DNA from: Stappia sp. WLB 29
GTDB taxonomy: Bacteria > Pseudomonadota > Alphaproteobacteria > Rhizobiales > Stappiaceae
Length of the DNA stretch: 64,000 nucleotides
NCBI RefSeq assembly: GCF_023507705.1
Contig: NZ_JALBGD010000008.1
Location: forward strand, 124,001-188,000
Direction: 5' to 3'
Shown in pieces: positions 8,475-16,068 of the stretch (the first letter of the stretch is position 1; each line of letters starts with the position of its first letter). The notes under the pieces are model-generated. The model was given only the letters and a program-made list of their open reading frames with translations. It searched no databases and was not told the DNA's origin. A program made the translations under genes and the position numbers.

Positions 8475-10220
8475 TCAATCCAGCAGGCCGGCGCGTCGCA
8501 TCTTGTTGTAGAGCGTCTTGCGCGAGATGCCGAGAAAGGTCGCCGTCTCGCCGCGGCGGAAGCGGTGGCGGCGCAGCGCGTCGAGGATCCAGTCCTTTTC
8601 GGCGAGCGGCGTCGTCGCGCCTTGCGCCCCGTCCGAGGCCTCGATCACCGCCCGCAAGACCTGCGAGCCGATCACCCGTCCCTCGTTCATCACCGCCGCC
8701 TGTTCGACGACGCGGCGCAGTTCCCGCGTGTTCTCCTGCCAGTCGTGGGCGAAGAGCACCCGGTAGCCGTCGGCCGAAATCTCCAGCGGCCCGAGCTGCC
8801 GCGCCTCGCCGATGGCCTCCAGATAGGCGCGCGCATGGGCGGGAATGTCCTCGGGCCGGTCGCGCAGCGGCTGAACGTCGATGCGCCCCGGCTGCAGCCG
8901 CGCGGCGAGGGCCTCCGCCAGCCGGCCGTCCGCGAGATCCTCAGGCGCCGCGATCAGCACCAGCCGGCCTTGCGGTGTATGGCTGCGGGTGCCGCCGACG
9001 CGCTCGGTCTCGCCGCGCTCCAGCCAGGACAGGATGTGCTGCTGGGCCGCCTCGTCCAGCGCGCCGGCATTCTCCACCACCACCGTCGCCTCGCGCGCGT
9101 CGAGCGCGCCGTTGCGGCGCACCCGGCCGAAATCCGCCTCCGCGCCGAACAGCATCTCGGCCGGCGGCACCTCGCGGTCGGCGCCGTTCAGCACGCTCAA
9201 GCCGCCCTTGCGATTGGCCAGCGCATGCAGGCTGCGGGCGAGGGTGGTGCGCCCCAGGCCCTTTTCGCCGACGATCAGGATCGGCAGGTTGGTGCCGGCG
9301 AGCTTCACCACCTGCTCCAGCAGCCGGGCGACGGCCTTCGACTGGCCGGCAATCCCGGTCAGCCGTGCCGCGCGCATCGTCTCGCGCGACTGCGCCGCAT
9401 CCGCCTGCTGCAGCACGCTGAAGGCCTTGAACGCCGAGGTCTTCTGCATCACCGAGATTTCCAGCGGCATGCGGTCGAGCGTCGAGCCGCCGACATAGCC
9501 GTCGGCGCGCGCGTCCCGGCACACCCGGTACATGTCGTCCGGGCTGACGATCGGCCCGCCCTCGACCACGCAGATCGTCTGCGGGCTCTCCTGCCGCACC
9601 TCGGAAAAGATGCGCCGGGCCCGGTCGGCCGCCTCCTCCAGCGTGAAGGCCTGCGCCAGCGCCCGCGTGCCGCCGGCGTTCCAGCCGAAATTCAGGCACA
9701 GGATGTCGACGCCGGTCTGCAGCAGCTGCTGGATCTCCTTGCGGCTCTTGGCATAGCCGAAGGTCGCGAGGCCTTGGTGCTTCGCTTCCCTGAGCAGTTC
9801 GACCTCGCGCGCGTAGCCCAGGCCCGCTTCCTCCAGCGCCCGCCGGAAGCGCCCGTCGTAATGGATGCTGGTCGGGAAATTGGCGATGCCGTGATAGCCG
9901 GCGGCGGCGAGCTCTGCGACGAAGGCACGCAGGTCGAGCCTCGGGTCGAAGGCGGAGGCACCGAAGAACACCGGCACGCCGACCCGGTCGAGGATCTCTC
10001 GCCGGGCGAAATGGTCGGTGAAGCGGTTGGCATTGTCCAGCGGCAGCATGGCGGCGATGGAGGTCGCGCCCATCACCCGGTAACGGCCGGCATTCAGCGC
10101 CAGCAGGAAGTCCGCACCGCCCCGCTCGGCCGCCTCGGCGGTCATGCCGACGCCGATGGCCGCCCCCACCAGGGGCTCGACGCTGCCTTTCGAGCGCAGC
10201 TGCTCATGCCAGGAAAACAT
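8475..10220 (-). CDS. TIM-barrel sensor fused to degenerate AAA+ and Fis HTH: transcriptional regulator
   Basis: A 581-aa protein. Residues 1-270 are a TIM-barrel domain of the PEP hydrolase-like family (LALNAGRYRVMGATSIA, NANR, GIANFPTSIHYDG, CVVEGGPIVSPDDMYRV). Residues about 290-510 resemble the AAA+ module of sigma-54 activators (QPLRDRPEDIPAHARAYL, LFAHDWQENTRELRRVVEQA). Residues about 540-581 are a Fis-type helix-turn-helix (FRRGETATFLGISRKTLYNKMRRAGL). Walker A is altered (GEKGLGRTTL, Arg for Lys), Walker B reads VVVENAG, and the GAFTGA loop that contacts sigma-54 is absent. It is therefore likely a DNA-binding regulator that works without sigma-54 remodelling. The barrel probably senses the metabolite of the neighbouring operon. 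ATG 10220 was chosen; no convincing domain lies upstream. Confidence 0.82.
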   Translation of the reverse strand: MFSWHEQLRSKGSVEPLVGAAIGVGMTAEAAERGGADFLLALNAGRYRVMGATSIAAMLPLDNANRFTDHFARREILDRVGVPVFFGASAFDPRLDLRAFVAELAAAGYHGIANFPTSIHYDGRFRRALEEAGLGYAREVELLREAKHQGLATFGYAKSRKEIQQLLQTGVDILCLNFGWNAGGTRALAQAFTLEEAADRARRIFSEVRQESPQTICVVEGGPIVSPDDMYRVCRDARADGYVGGSTLDRMPLEISVMQKTSAFKAFSVLQQADAAQSRETMRAARLTGIAGQSKAVARLLEQVVKLAGTNLPILIVGEKGLGRTTLARSLHALANRKGGLSVLNGADREVPPAEMLFGAEADFGRVRRNGALDAREATVVVENAGALDEAAQQHILSWLERGETERVGGTRSHTPQGRLVLIAAPEDLADGRLAEALAARLQPGRIDVQPLRDRPEDIPAHARAYLEAIGEARQLGPLEISADGYRVLFAHDWQENTRELRRVVEQAAVMNEGRVIGSQVLRAVIEASDGAQGATTPLAEKDWILDALRRHRFRRGETATFLGISRKTLYNKMRRAGLLD

Positions 10221-10748
10221 GCCGCCGGACCGGATCGATGGATGAACGCAGGATCGTCGTGCAAACGGTAGGGGCGAACGCGCCGGCACACAAGCCGCGC
10301 GGCGCCCGCCATCTGCGCCTGCGCGGGCCGGCCGCCGGCCAGCCTCGCCGGCCTCGTGGCCAGCGAGCGGCGCTGCCGGCGGCGACCATGGAGGCCGCAC
10401 ACGCCGTCAGGTCCGGGGATATCTTCAAACGGGCGCGGGGATATCGGGAAACGCCGGGCGGGGACAAGTCGGCACGGCGCCCGGGTATATCTCGAGAGTC
10501 TCGCCGCGCGCGGGGCGGTGCCGGGCGAATCCCTCGGCCGGAGGCCGCCAGATGGGGAGTGGGCGGGGACAAGTGCCCGCGCGCCGTCCCGTTCCGCCGG
10601 TCTTTTCGCCAGCGCCGACCCGCTGTCTCCACCGCCTCGGCGATTGCCGATTTCGAGACGAGATTCCCAATTTCGAGCGATTTCGAGACAGGATTTTGCA
10701 AAATCCGTCTCAATTTTCGAGACGGCCGTTACACCGGTTTTCGGCGCC
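10221..10748. other. Intergenic region upstream of the TIM-barrel regulator
   Basis: This 528-bp gap between the regulator (minus) and the HMG-CoA lyase gene (minus) has no supported gene. The left two thirds are GC-rich and unremarkable. The right end holds a cluster of TTTCGAGAC repeats and nested palindromes (10651-10725), described separately. A promoter for the regulator should lie here. Confidence 0.5.
10651..10725. repeat. TTTCGAGAC repeat cluster with nested palindromes
   Basis: Four copies of TTTCGAGAC or a near copy begin at 10651, 10671 (TTTCGAGCG), 10681 and 10715. Between them is the perfect palindrome GGATTTTGCAAAATCC, flanked by GAGAC and GTCTC. It is followed by a 7-bp inverted repeat (CCGTCTC / GAGACGG, 7-nt loop, 10705-10725) just past the end of the HMG-CoA lyase gene. 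The last stem could act as a weak terminator for the mevalonate operon. The repeated half-sites look more like an operator array, possibly for autoregulation of the downstream regulator. Confidence 0.55.
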
Positions 10749-11648
10749 TCAGACGCCGCTGCCGCGCAGCGCCTTGTAGACCCGGCTGGTCGGGCGGATG
10801 CCCATCTCGTGCTCGATGAAGGCGACCGCGTCGAGCAGCGGTTCCATCGAGATTTCGCAGTCGTAACAATCGCCTAGGAGCAGGTAGAGCACGTCCTCGG
10901 TCGCAACGTTTCCGGCCGCTCCCGGCGCGAAGGGGCAGCCGCCGAGCCCGCCGGCCGCCGCATCGACGGTCCGAATTCCGAGCCGCAGGGCCTCGGCGAC
11001 ATTGGCGATGCCCATACCGTAGGTGTCGTGAAAATGCGCGGCGAGCTCTGCGACAGGAACGTGTTCGGCCACCGCCTCGACGACCGCGGCGATGCGCGCC
11101 GGCGTCGCCTTGCCCAGCGTCTCGCCGAGCGAAATCTCGCCGCAGCCCATGTCCTTCAGCGCCCGCGACACCTCCGCCACCGCCGCCGGGACGACCCGCC
11201 CCGCATAGGGGCAGTCGGTGATCGTCGAGACGTAGCCGCGCACGAAAAGCCCGGAATTCCTCGCCTTTTCGACGAGCGGGCGGAAGCGGGCGAGCGACTC
11301 GGCAACGGTGCAGCCGATGTTCTTTTCCGCAAACGCGTCGCTTGCGGCGGTGAACACGGCGACCGAGCGGGCGCCGTGCTCGATCGCCTGGTCGAGGCCG
11401 CGTTCGTTGGCGACCAGCACCATGTCGCCGTCCCGCTCGCGCGAGCCGGTCGCGGCCATCACCTCGGCGGTGTCGGCCATCCGCGGCACGGCCTTGGGCG
11501 AGACGAACGAGCCGACCTCGATGCGCCTTGCGCCGGCCCGGCGCAGATGCTCGACGAGGCCGATGCGCGCCGCCGTCGCGATGGGCTCCTTGCGGGCCTG
11601 CAGCCCGTCGCGCGGGCCGACTTCGACGATCTGAACGCGCTCGCCCAT
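10749..11648 (-). CDS. mvaB: Hydroxymethylglutaryl-CoA lyase
   Basis: A 299-aa HMG-CoA lyase, which splits HMG-CoA into acetyl-CoA and acetoacetate. Active-site features are visible: VEVGPRDGLQ at the N-terminus (Arg and metal-binding Asp), the metal-binding AAHFHDTYGMG (HxH), and the catalytic-loop Cys in GGLGGCPFAPGAAGN. It follows the HMG-CoA reductase gene by 24 bp on the same strand, the mvaA-mvaB arrangement known from mevalonate-degrading Pseudomonas. It is the last gene of the TRAP-mvaA-mvaB operon. Confidence 0.93.
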   Translation of the reverse strand: MGERVQIVEVGPRDGLQARKEPIATAARIGLVEHLRRAGARRIEVGSFVSPKAVPRMADTAEVMAATGSRERDGDMVLVANERGLDQAIEHGARSVAVFTAASDAFAEKNIGCTVAESLARFRPLVEKARNSGLFVRGYVSTITDCPYAGRVVPAAVAEVSRALKDMGCGEISLGETLGKATPARIAAVVEAVAEHVPVAELAAHFHDTYGMGIANVAEALRLGIRTVDAAAGGLGGCPFAPGAAGNVATEDVLYLLLGDCYDCEISMEPLLDAVAFIEHEMGIRPTSRVYKALRGSGV

Positions 11649-11672
11649 TTTGCTCTCCTTGCCCCGCGCGGC

Positions 11673-12950
11673 TTACTTGCCGGCGCGAAGCCGCGCCAGG
11701 ATCTCCTCGGCGACGTCCTGGCGAACCTTGCCGAGCGCCTTGAGTTCGCTCGCCACCTGGTCGATCTCGTCCCCGACCGCGCCCACCAGCAGGGCAACGT
11801 TCTGGGCGTGCAGCGCCATGTGGCCCTTCTGGATGCCGGTGGTCGCCAGCGCCCGCATCGCGGCGAAGTTCTGGGCGAGGCCGATGGAGACGATGATCCG
11901 CGCCAGCTGGTCGGCGGTCTCGACGCCCAGCAGCTTGAGGCAGGCCTGCGCAGTCGGATGGATCTTGGTGGCGCCGCCGATCAGGCCGACGGCCATCGGC
12001 ATTTCCAGGATGCCGACCAGATTGCCGTCCGCGTCCTCCTCCCAGCGCGACATCGAGCCGTAATGGCCGTTGCGCGCGACGAAGGAATGGGCGCCGGCCT
12101 CGATGGCGCGGGTGTCGTTGCCGGTGGCCAGCACTACCGCACTGACGCCGTTCATGATTCCCTTGTTGTGGGTCGCGGCGCGGTAGGGGTCCGCATCGGC
12201 GAAATGGTAGGCCGAGATCATGTCGTCGCGGACCTGTTCGCCGCCGATCTCCTCCAGCGGCCACACGGCGCGGGCGCGCACCACGCGGCGGTCGGCCAGA
12301 TTGGTCAGGATCCGCAGCAGGCTGCGGGCGCCGGTCCACTCCACCAGCCGCGGCGCCAGCGCCTCGGCCATGCTGTTGACCGCGTTGGCGCCCATCGCGT
12401 CGCGCGTGTCGACGATGATGTGGACGATGGTCATCGGCCCTTCGGCCGTCTCGATCACCCGCACCTCGATGTCGCGGAAACCGCCGCCGAACTTGACCAG
12501 CAGCGGGTCGGTCTCGTTGCAGATGGTCCGGATCTCGTCCAGCCGCTCATAGACCTTGAGGCGCACCTGCTCGGGGTCGCTGGCACCCAGCAGCTGGATC
12601 TGCGCGGCCATCACCGGGCCGGACGAGGAGGTGAAGAAACCGCCCGTCGGCCGGCAGCGCTTGGCCGCGTTGCACACGGCGGCGATCACGGAGGACTCCT
12701 CCGTCGCCATCGGCACCAGCACTTCGCGGCCGTCGACGATCATGTTGGTCGCGACGCCGATGGGAATGGCGATGCTGGAGATCGCGTTCTCCACCAGCCG
12801 GTCGGCGAGCTCGATCCGCCCTTCCGCCGCCTGGGCGAGGCTGGCGATCGCCTCGTTGCCGAGACCCGCCTTGGCGGCGACCGCCTGCAGGCGCTCAGTC
12901 GGCGTCATCTTGTGAAGACCTTCGATACGGGAGGATCGAGCGTCGCTCAT
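11673..12950 (-). CDS. mvaA: Hydroxymethylglutaryl-CoA reductase, class II (degradative)
   Basis: A 425-aa class II HMG-CoA reductase. The residues expected for catalysis are present: Glu in PMATEESSV, Lys in ATHNKGIMNG, Asp in LATGNDTRAIEAGAH and the late His in GIQKGHMALHAQN. The DAMGANAVN and GGFFTSSSGP segments are family signatures. In a bacterium with a TRAP importer and an HMG-CoA lyase in the same operon, the enzyme most likely runs in the oxidative direction, turning mevalonate plus CoA into HMG-CoA. No other mevalonate-pathway gene is nearby, which argues against isoprenoid synthesis. Confidence 0.93.
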   Translation of the reverse strand: MSDARSSRIEGLHKMTPTERLQAVAAKAGLGNEAIASLAQAAEGRIELADRLVENAISSIAIPIGVATNMIVDGREVLVPMATEESSVIAAVCNAAKRCRPTGGFFTSSSGPVMAAQIQLLGASDPEQVRLKVYERLDEIRTICNETDPLLVKFGGGFRDIEVRVIETAEGPMTIVHIIVDTRDAMGANAVNSMAEALAPRLVEWTGARSLLRILTNLADRRVVRARAVWPLEEIGGEQVRDDMISAYHFADADPYRAATHNKGIMNGVSAVVLATGNDTRAIEAGAHSFVARNGHYGSMSRWEEDADGNLVGILEMPMAVGLIGGATKIHPTAQACLKLLGVETADQLARIIVSIGLAQNFAAMRALATTGIQKGHMALHAQNVALLVGAVGDEIDQVASELKALGKVRQDVAEEILARLRAGK

Positions 12951-12975
12951 GGTCAGTCCTGTCCTGGGTGAGTTC

Positions 12976-14289
12976 TTACTGGATCATGGATCGCGGCAGC
13001 CACAGCACCAGTTCGGGGAACATGGCGCAGATCAGGATGCCGAGGGCCTGGAGGAGCATGAAAGGGATGATGGCGCGGTAGACCGTACCCATGCCGATGC
13101 CGGCGGGCAGCACCCCCTTCATGTAGAAAAGCGTGTAGCCGAAGGGCGGCGAGATATAGGCCATCTGCGCCGACACGAGAAACAGGATGCCGAACCACAG
13201 CCGGTCGAAATCGAGAAAGTCGATGACCGGCAGGAACACGGGCACGCACAGCAGGATGATGCCGATCTCGTCCAGGAACATGCCCAGGAAGAACAGGATC
13301 GCCAGCATCACCACCAGCACCACCCAGCGATTGGCGTCGAGGTCCTGGATGAAGCCGAGCAGGAAGTCGGCCCCGCCCGTGCCGGTGAAGATCGCCACGA
13401 AGGCGCGCGCGCCGATGGTGATCCACAGGATCATCGTCGTCACCTTGACCACGTCGAGGGCGACGCCGGTCAGCAGCTCGCCGTTGAAGCGCCGCTCGAT
13501 CAGCGCGGAGACGAAGGCGAGCGCGACGCCGACGGCGGCGGCCTCGGTCGGGGTGGCGATGCCCATGTAGATCGTGCCGAGCACGCCGACGATGATCAGC
13601 ATCGGCAGGATCAGCGACTTCAGCGCGCCGATCCGCATGGCCCAGGTGATGTCGTCGCCGTCGGTCTGGCGCGGGGCGATCGACGGGTTCAGCGCCGAGC
13701 GCAGCACGATGTAGCCGATATAGAGCGAGGCCAGCAGCAGGCCCGGCACCACGCCGGCAATGAACATCTGGCCGATGGAGGCCTGCGCCGTCACCGCGTA
13801 GACGATGGTGATCACCGACGGCGGGATCAGGATGCCGAGCGTGCCGCCGGCGCAGATCGTGCCGATGGCCAGTTCCGGCTGGTAGCCGCGCTTCAGCATC
13901 GACGGCAGGGCCAGCATGCCCATGGCCGCGACGGCCGCGCCGACGATGCCGGTCATCGCGGCGATGATCGTGCAGATGGCGACGGTGCCGACGGCAAGGC
14001 CGCCCGGCAGGCGCCGCGACCAGATCTCCATCGCCTTGTAGAGGCTTTCGATCACGCCGGAGCGCTGCAGCACGCTGGCCATCATCACGTAGAGCGGGAT
14101 CGCCAGCAGCGATTCCGACCGCATCGTGTCGTAGAGGTTCAGCACCGTCACGGTAAGGGCCGAGGGGCCCCACAGGACGACCGTAAAGAACAGCGCCAGC
14201 GAGCCGAGAACGAAGGCGAGCGGCAGGCCGGTGAGCAACAGGCCGACCAGGCCGCTGAACATCACCAGGAGGACGAGTTCGGAGCTCAC
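12976..14289 (-). CDS. TRAP transporter large permease subunit (DctM-type), mevalonate operon
   Basis: A 437-aa DctM-family membrane protein with about a dozen hydrophobic segments. It has the conserved loops ICAGGTLGILIPPSVITIVYAV and MFLDEIGIILLCVPVFLP, and EAAAVGVALAFV. The start is GTG 14289 (protein starts VSSELVLLVMFSGLVG), whose codon overlaps the dctQ stop (GTGA); the longer frame upstream lies inside dctQ. It uses a sodium or proton gradient to import the ligand delivered by the DctP-type protein. The neighbouring mvaA-mvaB genes suggest mevalonate. Confidence 0.9.
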   Translation of the reverse strand: MSSELVLLVMFSGLVGLLLTGLPLAFVLGSLALFFTVVLWGPSALTVTVLNLYDTMRSESLLAIPLYVMMASVLQRSGVIESLYKAMEIWSRRLPGGLAVGTVAICTIIAAMTGIVGAAVAAMGMLALPSMLKRGYQPELAIGTICAGGTLGILIPPSVITIVYAVTAQASIGQMFIAGVVPGLLLASLYIGYIVLRSALNPSIAPRQTDGDDITWAMRIGALKSLILPMLIIVGVLGTIYMGIATPTEAAAVGVALAFVSALIERRFNGELLTGVALDVVKVTTMILWITIGARAFVAIFTGTGGADFLLGFIQDLDANRWVVLVVMLAILFFLGMFLDEIGIILLCVPVFLPVIDFLDFDRLWFGILFLVSAQMAYISPPFGYTLFYMKGVLPAGIGMGTVYRAIIPFMLLQALGILICAMFPELVLWLPRSMIQ

Positions 14290-14801
14290 GGGCGGGCCTC
14301 CTTGGCGGTGGCCGCGGGCGGCGGCGTGCGCAGCGCCATGGCCGCTTCCACGAGCGCCTGGGCGAACAGCATCAGGAAGGCGAAGGGCACGATGAACTTG
14401 ATCCACCAGATCGGCGGGTTCCAGGCGGAGAAGCTGGTCTCGCCGAGCTGGAAGGCGTTGAGCGCCAGCGGCCAGCTCACCCAGCCGAGGACGGCGGCGA
14501 AGACGGCGATCACCAGAAAGCCGAAGATTTCAAGAGCCTGTCGGGTGCGCGGGGAGGCGTGCTCGGAGACGATGTCGACGGCGACATGCCCGCGCAGGTG
14601 CAACAGGTATGGTCCGGCCAGCATGAAATGCGGCCCGAACAGGAGCGTGCTCGCCTCCATCGCCCAGACGGTCGGGGCGTTGAAGGCGTAGCGGGCCACC
14701 ACCTCGTAGAGCAGCATCGGCACCACGGCGAAGATCGCGAGTGCGGCAATGCCGAAGAGGATCCGGTTGAGCCCGGTGACGACGTTGAAGAGTAGGTTCA
14801 T
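14286..14801 (-). CDS. TRAP transporter small permease subunit (DctQ-type), mevalonate operon
   Basis: A 171-aa membrane protein with four predicted helices (from LFGIAALAIFAVVPMLLYEVVARY to FIVPFAFLMLFAQALVEAAM). The conserved GHVAVDI segment and the W-F/W-rich loop NPPIWWIKF fit DctQ. It overlaps the DctM gene by four bases and lies 97 bp after the DctP gene. Confidence 0.88.
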   Translation of the reverse strand: MNLLFNVVTGLNRILFGIAALAIFAVVPMLLYEVVARYAFNAPTVWAMEASTLLFGPHFMLAGPYLLHLRGHVAVDIVSEHASPRTRQALEIFGFLVIAVFAAVLGWVSWPLALNAFQLGETSFSAWNPPIWWIKFIVPFAFLMLFAQALVEAAMALRTPPPAATAKEARP

Positions 14802-14857
14802 GGAGAAAGCCTGCTGTCGGTGACCGTCTGCTGTGGGTCAGGCAGGACGCAGCAAAC

Positions 14858-14885
14858 GGCGGGCGACGCAAGCGCGCCGCCCGCC
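14858..14885 (-). promoter_or_regulatory. Stem-loop between dctP and dctQ
   Basis: An 8-bp inverted repeat (GGCGGGCG / CGCCCGCC) with a 12-nt loop lies just after the binding-protein stop. Its position, 3' of the binding-protein gene and before the permease genes, matches the hairpin at 4295-4323 and suggests the same role in raising binding-protein levels. Confidence 0.45.
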
Positions 14886-14898
14886 GGGGAGGAAGGGC

Positions 14899-15930
14899 TC
14901 AGAGAAGCCCCAGAGACTGCATGAAGGCGGTCTGGCTCTCGACGATTCGGGTGGCGAGCGCGTCACCCTTGGTCGCCTTGTTCCACGACTCCACGGCCTT
15001 GCTGCGCGCTTCGGCGATGTCGGCCGGGTCGAGCTGGATGATCTCGACGCCTTGCTCGCGATACTTGTCGAGGACGATGGTGTCCTGGACGATGATGCGC
15101 TGGCGCAGCGAGCCGGAGATCTCGCGGGCCGCGACCGCCAGGGCCGCCTTGAACGAGGCCGGCAGCGCGTCGTAGGCGGCCGTGTTGGCCACGTAGCTGG
15201 TAGCGGTGGTCGGCTGGTGCACGCCGGGCAGGATGATGAACTTGGCCACTTCGCCGAGACCCGCCTCGAAGTTGGCGGTCAGGTCGCCGCGGTCGGCAAA
15301 GTCGATCAGGCCCTTCTCCAGGCCCGAATAGACGTCGGCGGTCGCCATCGGCGTCACGGCAACGCCGAGGTCGCCCATCACGGCGGAGGCAAGGCCGACG
15401 AAACGGCCCTTCTTGCCGGCCATGTCGGCAATGCTCTCGATCTTGACGGTCGAGTGCATCGGCTCCTCGCCGTAGACGGTCGGGGCGATGTAGAACAGGC
15501 CCGCCTTGCCATAGGCTTCGCGCGCCATGTCGAGACCGCCGAGCTCGTAGAACCACGCCTCGTACTGGTCCGGGTTCGGGAAGCCGAACGGAATGGTGGA
15601 GGTGAAGGCGAAGGACGGAATCTTGCCGGCCTCGTAACCGTCGAAGGTCTTCATCATCTGGAAGGCGCCGCTGCGCACGGCGTCGAACGCCTGTGCCGCC
15701 GGGACGAGCTGGCCGGCCGAAAACAGCTTGATGTCGAACTTGCCGTCGGTCAGCTCCGCAACGCGGGCGACGAAGGCCTTCTCGAACTCGAACGGCGTGG
15801 TGCCGCCGTCCCACAGCGCCTGCATGCGCCACTCGACGGCTTCCTGCGCGCGGGCGACCGCGGGCATGGCAAGCACGCCGCCGCCAATGGCGGAAGCGGC
15901 CAGGAAACGGCGTCTGGAAACATCCTTCAT
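14899..15930 (-). CDS. TRAP transporter substrate-binding protein (DctP-type), probable mevalonate binder
   Basis: A 343-aa periplasmic protein with a twin-arginine-like signal (MKDVSRRRFLAASAIGGGVLAMPAVARAQ). The mature protein begins EAVEWRMQALWDGGTTPFEFEKAF. The family's central Arg segment appears as KKGRFVGLASAVMGDLGVAVTPMATADVYSGLEKGLID. I chose ATG 15930 because GGGAGG lies six bases before it; ATG 15936 sits directly on the Shine-Dalgarno. It is the first gene of the operon, transcribed from the operator-rich spacer shared with the MocR gene. Mevalonate is inferred from the linked catabolic genes only. Confidence 0.88.
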   Translation of the reverse strand: MKDVSRRRFLAASAIGGGVLAMPAVARAQEAVEWRMQALWDGGTTPFEFEKAFVARVAELTDGKFDIKLFSAGQLVPAAQAFDAVRSGAFQMMKTFDGYEAGKIPSFAFTSTIPFGFPNPDQYEAWFYELGGLDMAREAYGKAGLFYIAPTVYGEEPMHSTVKIESIADMAGKKGRFVGLASAVMGDLGVAVTPMATADVYSGLEKGLIDFADRGDLTANFEAGLGEVAKFIILPGVHQPTTATSYVANTAAYDALPASFKAALAVAAREISGSLRQRIIVQDTIVLDKYREQGVEIIQLDPADIAEARSKAVESWNKATKGDALATRIVESQTAFMQSLGLL

Positions 15931-15983
15931 GTGCATCCTCCCGGATAGTCGGTTTGTTATATCTCCAAACTGTCCTAAGAATG

Positions 15984-16052
15984 ACTGGGACAATCAAGGG
16001 ACAGTTCCTGTCAATTTTGCGATGACTGTCCCAGTAAATCGACTGGGACAAT
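15984..16052. promoter_or_regulatory. Operator repeats between TRAP operon and mocR
   Basis: The 138-bp divergent spacer contains ACTGGGACAAT twice in direct orientation (15984-15994 and 16042-16052) and the inverted form ACTGTCCCAGT (16024-16034), with a further GGGACAGT at about 15998. Direct plus inverted repeats next to the gene are the usual layout of MocR-family binding sites. The MocR-type regulator encoded at 16069 probably binds here and controls both itself and the mevalonate operon. Confidence 0.7.
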
Positions 16053-16068
16053 ATCCGGGAAACGCAGC

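Noticed and set aside
8475-10220. Classical sigma-54-dependent activator
   Set aside because: The GAFTGA loop is missing and Walker A and B residues are altered, so it cannot be called sigma-54-dependent.
10749-12950. HMG-CoA lyase and reductase as part of the polyketide beta-branching machinery
   Set aside because: They are in a TRAP operon 15 kb from the HMGS cassette, and HMGS branching uses ACP-bound intermediates with ECH1/ECH2, not these CoA enzymes.
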